Positions 24,863-37,560 of a stretch of 64,000 bases of DNA are shown here, piece by piece (positions within the stretch are counted from its first letter, which is position 1; every line of letters begins with the position of its first letter). The stretch is from Chrysoperla carnea (taxonomy: Eukaryota; Arthropoda; Insecta; Neuroptera; Chrysopidae), in contig NC_058339.1 in assembly GCF_905475395.1 (NCBI RefSeq), positions 73,994,520 to 74,058,519 on the forward strand, given 5' to 3'. The notes below the pieces were generated by a model. It saw nothing but the letters and a program-made list of their open reading frames with translations, was not told where the DNA came from and did not search any database. The translations under genes and the position numbers were made by a program.

Positions 24863-25756
24863 TTCAGTAGAAATGAGTACACTACGCCGGATCTCTTTTA
24901 TCAGTTTATAATTTTTTTAAATATTTACGCTTTTTGGGATTCCATTTGGGTCAGTCCACTATCTCTGAGTCACAAGTGGAAATGTGATGATTATAGATTT
25001 CTTCACTCCCCGATGTTTTTCTTAATTGAATTTTGTTTTTAACTATCTACATATATAATTTTTTGCAAACTAAAAAGGATAAAAGTAGACGTAGGGAAAT
25101 TAGGGTTCTCGTTTAACAAACACTAGCCCTGGGCCCTATAACCTAACTTAATAGATATTAAAATAAGTGAATATAGACACAGAGGAATAAGATAAATTGT
25201 TGTGGTTCTCATATTATAATACATAGAAGAAAATATAGACAAAGTTGTAGAAAGTTATAGAAAAAATATTACTAAAACTTTCAGATACGTTCGGAAAATA
25301 TCTTTACGTTTAAGTTCTTTAAATAATAACGAGATAATAACTTTTCATAATAAATTTTACATAACTTAACACATAATATTTGTAGTAAACTGATATCATA
25401 ATAATTTACATATTAGATATATAATTCTCTTGAAAGTCCGATAAAACATTCAACTTTAGTTTTAAAAATTCTGCGCTCCGTTGAGTTTTTGTGCACGGAT
25501 TTAAAAAGTTAGAGGTTAAAAAAATAAATCCAAATTTTGTGAGTCAATTCGCAAATAATTTTGTTTTGAAGAATCGCTATTATTATATTTTACTTAGAAC
25601 GTATTTTTTACTTACATTTTGAAAAAAATACTTCTTACAAAAGTTGATTCATTTAAAGGGGGCACTATTTTACGATTATAGGTTCTTTTACCTGTAAAGG
25701 GGTTAAAGCTTGAAACGAAAGTCTGCTTCTTTTTTTATTAATACAAACCTTTATTA
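24863..25756. other. Gene-free stretch
   Basis: AT-rich; nothing recognised. Confidence 0.45.
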
Positions 25757-26000
25757 CTCCCTCTATATATGAAGTAAGAAGAGTTTTTATGGACGTTCTT
25801 ATATATAAAACAAAGAGGGAATGTATTACTGTGAGTTCTGGCGTGTTATGGTTTTATGTTACTGTGTGTGATTGGTATTGTATGTGTATAACTTTCAGTG
25901 ATGAATCTTACCGGCTGGGTTCATGTATAAACATATACAATCTCCTTATTTTATACATAAGAACGTCCATAAGAACTCTTCTAACTTCAAATAATATAAA
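25757..26000. mobile_element. Small foldback element
   Basis: Arms of about 50-55 bp: GAAGTAAGAAGAGTTTTTAT then GGACGTTCTTAT on the left, and ATAAGAACGTCCATAAGAAC then TCTTCTAACTTC on the right. About 130 bp between them. Confidence 0.55.
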
Positions 26001-26029
26001 TGACTAACGATATGGTTTACAAATTGTAT

Positions 26030-26452
26030 ATCATGGTATATTAATTTAATTCCCAAGTTTGTAACCCTTAGAAATATTGAAGATATGAACAAAATTTTGA
26101 TATAGTTGTTCTTAAAGTCACCTAAGTAGTCAATTTCCGGTTGTCCGCCCATCCTTATCAATTGGGTCTTTGATTCGTAGGACCTTTCTTGTAAACCATT
26201 AGAGATAAAATACAAGTTCAAATATGTCTCTTATAAAAAAATAAACAACTTTTGTTTGAAACATTTTTTCGTCGAAACATCATTGTTTACCCATGAGGGT
26301 GAAAATAAGACAAAACTTTGGTGTCCATTTTCTACAAAACTATAAAATAGAAGGAGTTGAAATTTTGTATTATGCAAGCACTGACATTTAACAGTCTCTT
26401 TACAAGGGAGTTCAACAATTAGCTCAATCAATTGTTTGTTTTCACTTGCTTT
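26030..26452 (-). repeat. Interspersed repeat R1 (subtype beta), internally shortened
   Basis: Has both ends of the family, but its middle near the GTGAAAAC end is the beta version (GACAAAACTTTGGTGTCC, TTTCTACAAAACT), shared with 36615-36835 and 44229-44890. Confidence 0.6.
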
Positions 26453-26839
26453 TTATGATAGATTGCGTTTAATTTAGCAAAAAAATATGAAATCTATTTT
26501 TTCTTGAATTCAAGGAAATAAAAAGTAACATTTGTTCTTTCAACAGGTATCCACGTCGACTTATAAAAAGCTTGATATTCTAAAACAAATTAGATTATAT
26601 TCTTGACTTATTTCTGTGTTACAATGTGTCTTTTAAGCATAATAAAGCTTATTAAAAAAAAAAAAGAACTTGAAACTAAATTTAAACTTTTTCAACTTGA
26701 TATCGAAAAGTTTTTAGTAAAGTAGTTTTTTGTATGATAAGTATTCTTTATCTGAAAGAAAAAAGCATTGCTTTGTTAGAATCAAATAGAAAATCTAATT
26801 AAATACCCGGAATAATATTTTACAAAAAGTTTTATATAC

Positions 26840-27547
26840 AGGGTGGACCATTTTAATCTATACACTTAAATATCTGGTTTTGTAGTTAACCAATCAAAAA
26901 ATCACTTTAAAAAATGTTGAGTTTGATGGGAGACATTATATTCTGATCAGATTGGACCTAGTTCTTTGGCTTTATTTAATAGCCAATTTAGATCCTAAAT
27001 GGTAAAAGAGAGAATAACACTTTAAATTAGAAATGTTGACCCTCAAAAAAAAAACTTAAAGTTTTATATCTTTTACGCATTCGGAGGAAATGCGACTTAA
27101 AAATATGTCATTATTGCATTCAGTCGATAGAAAACACGCAAGCTATGGAAAAACGCTTTAGCTAAAAGTTGTCCAGGACAATAGAGGACATCCGCTTGTG
27201 TCCATGACTTTGATCTTCAATTATCGATAAACTTTAAGCGTATTTTCTTTCGATTAAATGCAATAATAATATATATTTAAAAAAAAGCTAACGTTTTTCG
27301 AAATAATGTTTTGAACAAAAATTGTTAGTTTTTATATGAGGATCAACTTTCTAATTTAAAGTGTTCTTCTATCTCTTACCGATTAGAATCTAAATTGACT
27401 ATTAAAGCAACCCGAAGAACTAGGTCCAATTTGATGTCCGAATATGATGTCCCCCATCAAACTCTTTAACTTTTGTTTAACTCATTTTTCGATAAGTTAA
27501 CTACAAAACGAAATATTTAGGTGTATATATTTAAATGGTCCACTCTA
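26840..27547. mobile_element. DNA transposon-derived foldback element with about 220-bp inverted arms
   Basis: Left arm begins CAGGGTGGACCATTTTAA and the right arm ends AAATGGTCCACTCTA; the arms align in inverted orientation for about 220 bp (shared blocks include GTAGTTAAC, GTTTGATGGG, TTGGACCTAGTTCTT and ACACTTTAAATTAGAAA). TATA lies on both outer sides, a possible target-site duplication. The unique middle is about 270 bp and has no frame. Confidence 0.65.
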
Positions 27548-28944
27548 TACATAAGCAGTTCACTTTAAAATATTAACTAAGTTTTCGATTCATTCATATT
27601 AAAATTCTTTCAAATTTTTAATAAGAACAAAAGCAAAAAATAACTGTAATTTTGAGTCTTATTCATTTCAATTGAAAATTTTAAATCAAAAATATTTTCT
27701 CGGTTCAATTTTATTTCCGTTTATTGGAATGGAAAATTTTAATCGTTTCAATAACCTCATGATTAAAAAACAAGAATTTTTTTATCGAATAATATCAATT
27801 TGCTTAATTTCTTGAATTCATTACTAAAGTGGATGTTTGAAAATGAAATATCGTTTATTTTTAATTTTAATATGAAACATTTATTAAGGTATTTTTGACC
27901 CGGAAATTTAATTTATCTGGTAGTATTGCCAAGCTTTCAAGACTATTTATTCTTCGAAATCAATTTCAGTCAATGTCTAATATAATAAAAATTTTAAAAA
28001 AACAAATATTGATTTTGCATGGATTAAATTTCCAATTTTTTTAATTGGTTAATCCGATGTCGTTTCTCCTATTCCGTTGCAATATTCTCCAGCTTATATA
28101 ATAAGCAAATGTCGTCCTTCGTTAAACTGAAATCTATTACGCAAGTTATCAATAATTAAACAAAGCTGTGTTTGTATACAAATAATGTTTTAATTATTAC
28201 ATACCTAACTGACTGAAATAAAGAAAATTCGATGATACAATTTACGTATAAATACATGCCTTGATTTTCACATGAATAAACTTTTATATTTTATGCTTAC
28301 GTCAATTTTCCACTAAATTAATTTTTCAATAAAATCATTTTGAATGACAAAAAAAAAATACTGTGCTATCAATATTACAAATTATATGAAAAACATTTTT
28401 AGGATAAATATATTTTCATTGCATATTTATCATGAAAATTTACATTCAAATCTAATAAATTTTACAAATTGCATTTCAAATGTAATTATTATAATTTAAT
28501 ATGATGTATCGTTTATAGGCAATCTACATAACAGCAAATCGATAGTTATATTATGTTCAATTTAGGCAATTATTATTACTTGAATGCGATACAGATGGTC
28601 TATGAGCCCTCTTGGTAAGTTTATTTTCAGAAAAATTCAATAAAAATTGAAATCAAGATGATGCTTCTCGATATGAAAATTAAATAAAAACCTTTTTAAT
28701 TTACCATTTTCGAATTTATTTATTTCAATATATTTTGTATCGAAAAACACGACATTCATGTTTATTTAACAATTTGGAGATCAGTTTACAAAATAAAATC
28801 TGGCATGGTCCACTAAATCGACGACTTGAAATAGACTTTTTCTCCCTATTTTAGCTCGGTCTTTGCTTGGCTACCGAAAAAATTTTTGGATTGATCTTTA
28901 GCTATTCATAAATTGAATTTCATGCAAATGTATATCACTAACAC
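27548..28944. other. Gene-free stretch
   Basis: Very AT-rich; nothing recognised. Confidence 0.45.
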
Positions 28945-29005
28945 AAATGAAAACAAACAATGGACTGAGTTAATTGTTGAAATACCCTGTATAGTGTTGG
29001 ACTTC
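28945..29005 (+). repeat. Interspersed repeat R1, end fragment
   Basis: Only the GTGAAAAC-type end: AATGAAAACAAACAATGGAC, GAGTTAATTGTTGAAATACC. Confidence 0.5.
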
Positions 29006-29717
29006 AATGTTTTCATTATGTTTAATAAATTAGAAAAAATTAAAAACCAACACAATTATGGAATGAAAAAAAATTGAATCCGCCTGTACCTATATAAATG
29101 GTATGAATCAACGATAATATTTAATTGCAAGCGATTTATTAGAAAACAAAACATTTATTGCACTTTATAGTTCGTGCCTAGATTACAGAAAAAGTTATTT
29201 ATCGAGACTATTTATTTTTGTCATGTTCGGAATATGCATCTTTGTAAAAAATAAATGACATCATACATAAAATTGCCGATATTTTATTAAAGGTCACGTA
29301 ATACAACATTACATTATTGACCTCATCACCTTTTTTTTTTTTCATTCAGTAATAGCGAAGTTTGGAAGTTACTTATCTTACGCGAATCGAATCTTGAATC
29401 ATTCGCTTTTACTTGTCCGTACGACCAAAAAGTTTTAGAGCCACGTGAAAGAGTTGTCATACTCATAGCGAAATGAAGAAAGAGTGCTCATATCGTCGTT
29501 TTATTTTGAACTGCCTCTACGCTTGGGTTAGCAGTCTGCTTTTTTTTATAAAATAATTGATGGCCAAATTCATATTAAATCAAAATGTCCGTTGATGTTA
29601 CTATGACTATCAGCATCAAATATAAAACTAAAATGTTGACGAAATAAAGAAAAACAGCGATATAATGAAAAACGGGCTTTTATTTGATCTACAAAATTTT
29701 CAAGATAAAATATTATA
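29006..29717. other. 3' flank of mRpS35
   Basis: Nothing recognised beyond the polyadenylation signal at its right edge. Confidence 0.4.
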
Positions 29718-29723
29718 TTTATT
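29718..29723 (-). other. Polyadenylation signal of mRpS35
   Basis: TTTATT on the plus strand, AATAAA in the sense of the gene, 35 bp beyond its stop codon. Confidence 0.45.
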
Positions 29724-29757
29724 TTTATACAAAAAACAATATATTACATAATTTTTA

Positions 29758-30756
29758 TTACAACGGCGGAGGTAAATTAAATAACTTTCTCGTTACTGTT
29801 GCATATTTTTCATAAATTAAGTCATTTTCACCATTATTTCTCAACTCCGTAATAATGTCACGGTATTCATTAGCATGGGGTATAGTAGAGACATCTACAT
29901 TATCAACATTGATATCTGTATTATCGGCTGACCATTCACTTATAAATGCAATTGTTTTCTTTGCTTTACTAGTTTCCCAATCATAATATTCCATATCGCT
30001 TTCAGATTTTTCACTTTCCCATTCTTCGACTGTACATGATTCATGATATAAAGCAGTTAACAAATAAATTGCATAATCGTAATTTTGTTTTTTCGTTGGA
30101 CATCTATCGGTAACAATTGTTACTTCATCTGTTACTGGATCATAGCGATCACCAACTAATCGTAAAAATTTATCTCGTGCATGTGAATCTAATTTCAAAT
30201 CCTCTAATTTTAATTTTATTGATACAATTCTTGCTAAAGGATCTCGAATTGTCGGTGATGCATGACAATAATCAGATGAAATTATTTTCACAGGGAAATG
30301 TTTTCGACATTTTTCTTCCGTATCCAAATTAGCTGGCCATGGTGTACAAAATTTTGATAAAACTTCACAATGTTTTTTGATAGCTGGTGGTGTTAAATGT
30401 AAAAAATTTGGTATTTTCATTAACTCTGCATTACCAATTTTGCCCGGTGGTGCTCCTTTTTCATTATATCCTTGTCTTACCGGTAATGGTACACTAGCTG
30501 GATGAAATGTTTTCGGACCGGGCCATACGCTTGGCCAATCTTGATCAACAGCCATTTGATTTGCTCGTGGTGGTAAAGCGCCTACAGGTTTTGGTTTTCG
30601 TCGCAGCAGTGATGGATTTTTTGTATTTTTGAGGTTAAGTACACGAAACTCATTTTCATCGTATGTTTTTGTTTTATCAGCACTCTGTGATGCATTTCGT
30701 AATAAACACTGATTTAATTTCACTTGATTTCGAGTTATTCGAATAATTATCGACAT
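29758..30756 (-). CDS. mRpS35: Mitochondrial small-subunit ribosomal protein S35 (mS35)
   Basis: A 332-residue protein with the conserved core of animal MRPS35, a component of the mitochondrial ribosome small subunit. Seen: an N-terminus rich in Arg, Lys and hydrophobic residues with almost no acids in the first 25 positions, as for a matrix-targeting peptide; then MAVDQDWPSVWP (about 68-79), VPLPVR (about 89-94), KIPNFLHLTP (about 114-123), IKKHCE (about 126-131), and a later block with TDRCP, NYDYA, LLTALYHES and VEEWE. I recall very similar blocks at the same spacing in vertebrate MRPS35. The gene is a single open frame without introns and is the only non-transporter gene recognised, lying antiparallel between gene 3 and gene 4. 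The ATG (30756-30754) has an A-rich context. A TTTATT at 29718-29723 (AATAAA on the minus strand) is a likely polyadenylation signal 35 bp past the stop. Housekeeping role; no link to the transporters is implied. Confidence 0.95.
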   Translation of the reverse strand: MSIIIRITRNQVKLNQCLLRNASQSADKTKTYDENEFRVLNLKNTKNPSLLRRKPKPVGALPPRANQMAVDQDWPSVWPGPKTFHPASVPLPVRQGYNEKGAPPGKIGNAELMKIPNFLHLTPPAIKKHCEVLSKFCTPWPANLDTEEKCRKHFPVKIISSDYCHASPTIRDPLARIVSIKLKLEDLKLDSHARDKFLRLVGDRYDPVTDEVTIVTDRCPTKKQNYDYAIYLLTALYHESCTVEEWESEKSESDMEYYDWETSKAKKTIAFISEWSADNTDINVDNVDVSTIPHANEYRDIITELRNNGENDLIYEKYATVTRKLFNLPPPL

Positions 30757-33039
30757 ATTTTCTTAACCTTATTTTGACAACTAAATCTAAATATATCTAA
30801 CTTCACTCTATACACACATTATTATTAAGTTTCGTATACACATTGTTTAATTTATGCAATTTTGAATCTAATTATCAAAATAATTAAGTAAATTTTTAAT
30901 TAAATATATTAATCAAATTTTATCCCATGAATATTTTAAGTTCTTTTTACATATTATACATGTAACGAATAAAAAATCGAAGTAAAAATAAAACGGACAA
31001 TTTATATTATGTAGTTCTATCTTTAGAAAATCGTTCGTTTAACGCACGCGTATAACCATATTAAAGTATAATTCATATTTGTAGACTCCACTTGTGTTTG
31101 AAAAATCATATTGTTAAGTAAAAGCTCTTAAACAATGGAAATGTTAAATACAGTAATTAGATGAATATGTAGGTTAAAAGCATTCATTTCAATGATACAT
31201 TATAAAAATATAATTAGATAAATGATTATGTATGAAAATGTAAAAACACTAATTATACAACATTATAACTTTTCCATTTATTTTAATTTGTGAAAGATTT
31301 CTACCTTTAGGCTGAAAATTTAAATGATGAAAATTTATATTTCCGTGTGTATAATTTTTTTTTGTACATTTTTTACATTAGGAAAATAATATACCTACCT
31401 AAAAATAGACGAAAATCATCCTCGGAACAGGAAATGAAATAAGTAATTCCCTTGTAGTATATTAAAAAAATTATAAATGCAATTTTGCTAAGATACTGTT
31501 AGTTTCCGATTTATATAAAATTCCCAAAGAAATCATGAAAATTTAGTTCACTTGATTATTGCGCTGATGGCTTCCAAGATATCACCGGGACTGATCCACG
31601 GTATCGTTTCCAGGCTATATTTCATAAATTATTTTTGTGCCCAAAAAAACCTTTCTATACTTAGTTTCAATGAAATTGAGAGAATTTTTCTCGATTTATT
31701 GTAATTCTTTTTCATCACATTTTTTTTTCGGAATTTAATTAATCTCGCTATAAACGATAACTTTTGACAGAAACGATGTAATCCGGAGTCATTTACGTTC
31801 ATATCTAGGAAATATTTTATCTAATTCTCAAATGAACAATGTTTTTATATTTTTAGAGCTCTAAACTTTCGTATATTTTTTAAAAACACACTAAACAAGA
31901 TTTTCTTTATTTACCCCAAGTATTTATTTCACTAATTTTGAAAAAAAGTAATTTGGACTTAAAATATTTCCGAGGTAAACTTTTCATATAAAATAAAATA
32001 TGATACATTTTAAAACAGTTATCGAAACTAATATAAAAGTGAACCAATTCTGTCTAAACATTGAATTAATGTTTTCCAAAATTTAATGTTTTTCTTCTAT
32101 GAAGTTTATCTTTCCATTAAAAAAAAAAAAAAAACCAAACCCGAAGTCACTTGAGATCAAGAATGAAGACATGAAATATATAAAGCACTTGTGTTCTATA
32201 TATGAATATTTTAGATTTTCTAAATTGTAACAATTCCCTACTGTCACATTATTCTAGATTGATATAGTTCTTCTCATTTTCGAAATTGTTCTAGATAAAT
32301 AGGAGTAACATCTACTATCCGAATTCATTTTCGTTACTACACATGACAAGTATTTGTATAAATATATATGTTCATGATCTTTTTAGAACAATATTCTGTA
32401 TTACTATTTGTCACGTAAATTCTAAATAATATATGGCATTACAAATTGATATTAAAAACAGGGTGAATTTTTAGGTCGAAATTATATCCAATGTTGAATG
32501 AGATGATTTTCCGACACAAAATAAAAAGATCATTTCGATATCTTTTCCTTTATGAATCACGATACCTTGAAAGATTTCTTCTGATACCTATTAGTGAGGC
32601 TGTTTTCTAATTGACGAAGATAGACAGTTTAATAAAACGAGATAGGTGCGTTAAGGTAAATTTTTAAATATCGAAAAAGAAGGAAGGTTTTCAATTCAAC
32701 AAAGACTCTTTTGACAGAGTAGTCTAATTTCCATAATTCTCTTTTTATTGGATAGGATAAACTTTGAAGTTACGTACCATATAAATTTGGGATACAAATT
32801 TGACCCCTAACCAAAAATAGGGAATGATTGATTGTTCACACACTGAATTCTCATCTGTGAACCGATTTTTACAAAGTTTTTATTTGTTTGAAAAGGTATA
32901 CTATCCAAGTAGTCTCATAAATGTTTCATCAAAATCCATTAAGTAGCTTTTAAGATATGGATTGATACGTGTTACTGATTTTGTTTATTATGTGTGAATT
33001 ATGTAAAAATAGTTTGATTACTTGATTATTGAATGATGT
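30757..33039. other. Upstream of mRpS35, then gene-free
   Basis: No TATA box near the mRpS35 start, as usual for housekeeping genes. The rest is AT-rich without recognised content. Confidence 0.4.
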
Positions 33040-33345
33040 TTGAGAGTGAAAATGTTAGAGCAGAGAAATAATTTAAATAATTAAATATATTTTAACTAAT
33101 TTCAGCATATTTCTATCACAAGTTTGTTTAATTTACTGAATACGACTTATATTAAACTAACGAAAGTACACGAACAGGTTCGAAAATCTCCGAAGTTAAT
33201 GTTTTTTTGCTTGCATTTACTCTCGTGATGAGTAAAATTTTCATAACTTCTGAAAGATATAAAACAAAAAAAATAAAATTGAATGAAGATAGAAAAATTT
33301 CAACCTCATAAACCATTTGAAAAATAAGAGTTATTTATGTTATAA
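33040..33345 (-). repeat. Interspersed repeat R2, copy 3
   Basis: Inverted relative to the copies at 2490 and 4880; includes TTTACTGAATACGACTTATA and AACGAAAGTACACGAACAGG, the complement of the block at about 2680-2725. Confidence 0.5.
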
Positions 33346-33463
33346 ATCGTGAATAAAAATTATCGGAGTAAACGTCTCGACTATGTACATTTTTTTTGGA
33401 AAAAACAGAATTTCGATTCATTTTTAGAACTAGTAACCGATCTATCGATAAATGGTAAGTAAT

Positions 33464-33710
33464 CTGGTAGTCGAAATTGAAACTACTGAAAACGGGCTCA
33501 CTTCCTGTTTTAATTAGAATGAATTATTATCTCCAGTTGGCGGAATTTTCTTAATTTGAATTGGAACATTTTGATTGGCCTTTAATGGTAAAGGTAAAAA
33601 ATAATAATGGTAAGTACAATTATTGCCATCTGGTAGTCTAAATTGAAACTACTGAAAACGGGTTCACTTCTTGTTTTAGTTAGTGCAAATTATTATCGCC
33701 AGCAGGCAGG
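33464..33710 (+). repeat. Two direct repeats of about 80 bp
   Basis: 33464-33543 and 33630-33710 share CTGGTAGTC, AAATTGAAACTACTGAAAAC and TTATTATC. Confidence 0.55.
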
Positions 33711-34082
33711 TTGCAACTCCCAGTTATCAATAATAAAACTCGCTATAGATAAAAATGTTCAACCTGGCGTTCATTTGCGATAATCATAAAATGTAGTAAT
33801 CAGTTCATGACAAAATGAGAAACATTTGTAATTTAAAAAGAAAGTAGCAATTAGAATAAAATAAAAACGGTTGGTATTTGTAAAACATAATAGAAAATAG
33901 AAGTTGTATGAAATAAAACAAAATACCTACAATTCTATTCAGGTAATAATAATCGTAAACACTTTAGTTTTAAATCGTATCATTTACGTTGTTTAATGAG
34001 AATTGTAAATGTTAGTGTCAAACGTAAATTGCCATTAGTTTTCCATTCCATTAAAACTAGTACCTACATTTTATAAAAACCC

Positions 34083-34460
34083 TTAACTGGCAACATTATC
34101 TCTTTACATATAAAATGCTTTGTCCTGAATAACTGATGGATCAACGCACAGCCTACACCGCTGATCGTAGAGACTTGAAACTTGGACGGTGTGTTAGTTG
34201 GACGTAAGCATCCGGAAATTCCACCCTTAAGGGGGTGAAAACGGGGGCAAAGTTTTTATGGGTCAATGCGATTCCTTGGTCCAATCTACTTCAAATTTTG
34301 CATTAACATTCTTTAACAGAATTGATGGAAGACGTCTTTCGTATTTTGTTGAAACGTATCGCCCTAAGGGTTTAAAAAAGCGTAGAAAGTTATTTTGGGG
34401 GGCAAGGGAGATTTAAATCTTTTAAGATATAGCAGTTAACTGCCGGCTTCGCTGGATAGT
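34083..34460. repeat. Moderately GC-rich interspersed sequence
   Basis: Contains TCCTGAATAACTGATGGATC, AACGCACAGCCTACACCGCT and TGCCGGCTTCGCTGG. I recall similar wording in dispersed repeats of many insects, but the family and ends cannot be set from one copy. Confidence 0.3.
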
Positions 34461-35493
34461 TTTGAAAACTACTGAATTGAGATTATTGAAACTTTACAAT
34501 ATCCTATAATCTAGGACCTAGATCATAAGTCAGAATAACACATAGGCTACGATCCGCCGATAGCACACACGATCCGTTTTTTGTATTTTTTTGAGCTACT
34601 AATTACTCTAGAAAATAATTTTTATCAAAATCGGAGTCAAAACAAATTTTTCCGATTTTTGCATCCCTTTAAAAAATTCAGAAAATTATAAAAAAAAAAA
34701 ATTCCTAATAAAGAAAGTTTTGTAATCTGATGAAACAATGAATATAAGGTAATTATGACCCAATAAATACAAAAGTAGGGTTCTTTTAACGATAATTGGA
34801 TGAGTAATTTTTGAAATATCATCTAAAATCGTATACTTCGTATAAATTTCTTTACGGAGCAATTTAGATAAATACTTATTTAACTATAAAATCACTTGGA
34901 TGTTTATTTTTTGGGGTATCAATTACCCATATTAATCCATAGACACGCAAGACTTTCTACGATTGAAAAACAAGTTTTCGAGGTTGAAAGTCAAGAAAAT
35001 GTTCCGGAATACCACTCTGTTTTCCGATTTCAGACGATATCTCAGAGTTGTTTTAGAACAATACTCATCTAATTATCAAAATATTTGAATTTAAAATTTT
35101 TTGGGTTCCCCTTTTATTTTATCATTGAAAAAACAAATTTCTGAAGTTTAGATAGAAGAATTTGCTTCCGGATATCACAGATAACAGTTATTTTAGGTCA
35201 GTCGTCAAAATGATTATGAATGCCGCAAGTTATTTGCTTATTGTATTCTTTGCTTCTTTTGGAGACGAAAATTTTCCCATATGCCTTTATTAAACAGAAA
35301 AATAGCGAAAGCAATAAAACATAAATTGACGCTATCATTTAAGGGTTAAATGTCAGTAGTAGGTATGGATATTTATTAGGTATCTATATTATCAGTTACA
35401 ATATAACATTTGAAATGTTTTCGTGTCAATAAACTAGTTGGAATCATAATATTTTTATGACAATTGTCATATATACAAAAACAATATGATTTC
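34461..35493. other. Gene-free stretch
   Basis: Nothing recognised. Confidence 0.4.
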
Positions 35494-35992
35494 TACTGTT
35501 TAATACCATACCTCGTAAAAATGAAACGATTTTAATTGGATATTTTACAGTTTATGAAAAATAGACCTGGTAAAATCCGTCATTGAGCATGAATATATTT
35601 CGCATGGGAAATTTTTGCAGGGTCCCGTTTAAAAACGTTAAAGTGCAGGTTGCCGGTAGGATAATGGCATTTTTTCAAAATTGACGAATTTTTTATTCGA
35701 AAACTGGAGGACAAAGAGAAAAATGTCAACATTTCTTAAATATTGACCCCCATTATTATTTACCTATTTGTTTAAAAACAAATATTGTTTAGTTGAAACA
35801 ATATCCTACCGGGTTACCCACCTACAGTCTGAACTTTTACGTTCAGGGGCATTTTTTAAACGGGATCCTGCAAAAATTTTCCATGTGAAAATTATTTATG
35901 CTCATGACGGATTTTACCGGACCTACTTCATAAACTGTAAAATATCCAATTAAAATCGTTCTATTTTGAGTTTTAGTACTAAACAGTTGGTA
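35494..35992. mobile_element. Foldback element with about 165-bp inverted arms
   Basis: Left arm 35494-35660 (ACTGTTTAATACC, GATTTTAATTGGATATTTTA, GGTAAAATCCGTCAT, AATTTTTGCAGG) matches the complement of 35810-35990 in order. The outer tips share CTGTTTA. Confidence 0.6.
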
Positions 35993-36614
35993 TGCTTGGT
36001 TCGGCAGCAACAAAATGCGATAATGCCGTGAGACGCTAAAAATGTTATGGAATATTTTTAAGAAATTTTCATCAAAATCCATTAAATATAAGCTTAGTAG
36101 TAATGTTTCAACATGTTATTTATGCTATAAATTATTGATTGTGGTTTTATTATTATTATAAAATATTATGTCCAAATATGGTTTAAAATTTTATTTGATT
36201 TTTTATTTATTTTTTCATTAAAATAAATTCTTAAGCTGTTGTTTGATCTCGTTATTAGTGTAAAATGTACAACTATTTATTATAAATTATTTATAAAACT
36301 TTTCAATAACATAAATTTGTGTAACATTGAAGATTACATTATGTAAGCCGATTATGCAAATTAACTTATCAAATGAAAAAATGTGTCTGTGATGTTAGCA
36401 GTATATACATGGGGTCAAATGGAAAAATAATTAACGACATCCTGCAGTCAATATGGCAACCATAAGAAGGTTAAATCTTAACACAGCCGTGATATATGGA
36501 ATAACAAGGCGGCATAAAATAGTAGGGAGTTTTACATTAGACAATTCATTCTAACATTATTTTTTGTAAATTGCTATGGTTTATTAATATCCTTGCGTAT
36601 AATAAAAAAAAAAT

Positions 36615-36835
36615 TCGTATAATGTTCCTTATAAATAATAAACAACTTTTGTTTGAAACATTTTTTCGTAAACATCAGTGCTTAACAGTGAGGGTGATAA
36701 TTAGGAGAAAACTTGGGTGTCCATTTTATCCAAAACTTTAAAAGATAGGGAGTTGAAAATTTGCAGGCAGCTTCAACTAGTAATATTGTGAAAGTCTCTC
36801 AACTTTTGAAATTTTCGAAAACCAAAACAAATGGC
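36615..36835 (-). repeat. Interspersed repeat R1 (subtype beta), partial
   Basis: Contains AATAAACAACTTTTGTTTGA, TTTTTTCGTAAACATCAG and the beta block GGAGAAAACTTGGGTGTCC; continues into AAATTTTCGAAAACCAAAAC, inverted match of about 44350-44410. Confidence 0.55.
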
Positions 36836-36889
36836 TGCAGAAATACTTCAAACTACAGAGAATTTTTTTCTGCATTATATTACAGGAGT

Positions 36890-37560
36890 TATTTTTTTTA
36901 TTTAAATAGGTTCAGTATCGCATACTGAGTGTAAATGCACAAAATACTTGCAAAATTGGGCGGGGGAAGTGCCTCCATTTTAAGCAAAACCGTTTTGGGC
37001 TATATCTACATAATGGTTCAATTTAGTCCAAAAATGGTATGGAGGTCCCTTGTAGACATTTAAATTTCGTCTTTTTTGTAATTTTTTTTTTTTTTTTTTT
37101 TTTGTATCACATACCGTTTATGACTTATACGGCTATGGCGACTTATTGATATTTTGACCGATATGTCTTCTAATATTTGTTTAAACGATAAAATGCAAAA
37201 AACCTAAATCTATAAATATTAAACTTAACTTTTAAATCTATAAACTTTTTAAACCTTTTCCTTAAAAATTTTTCTTCAATAGAATAATATAGTATATAGA
37301 ATAATAAAATAGTTCAATCGCTCAGTATTGCATTACAGCCACAGATAACTGGGAATTTTTTTTCCACTAATTTAAAAGAGTAATTTTTTTCTAAAAGTAA
37401 GTTTATTATCACGTACTGAATGTAAATACAGAAAATCCTCACATATTTGGAAGGAGGATGTGTCGCCATTTTGAGAAAATGGCCTTTACGGCCTATAACA
37501 CCGTAACCAATTTTTTTTAAACTTAAAAAAAAAATTTCAAAATACCTACTAAGAAAATAT
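36890..37560 (+). repeat. Diverged direct repeat pair
   Basis: 36890-37090 and 37385-37560 share the order TACTGA(G/A)TGTAAAT(G/A)CA, a GGGG/GGAGG part, CCATTTT and GGC(C/T)TATA. A 23-bp T run lies between them at about 37081-37103. Confidence 0.4.

Noticed and set aside
30117-30332. Plus-strand frame opposite mRpS35
   Set aside because: Shadow of the mRpS35 coding sequence.
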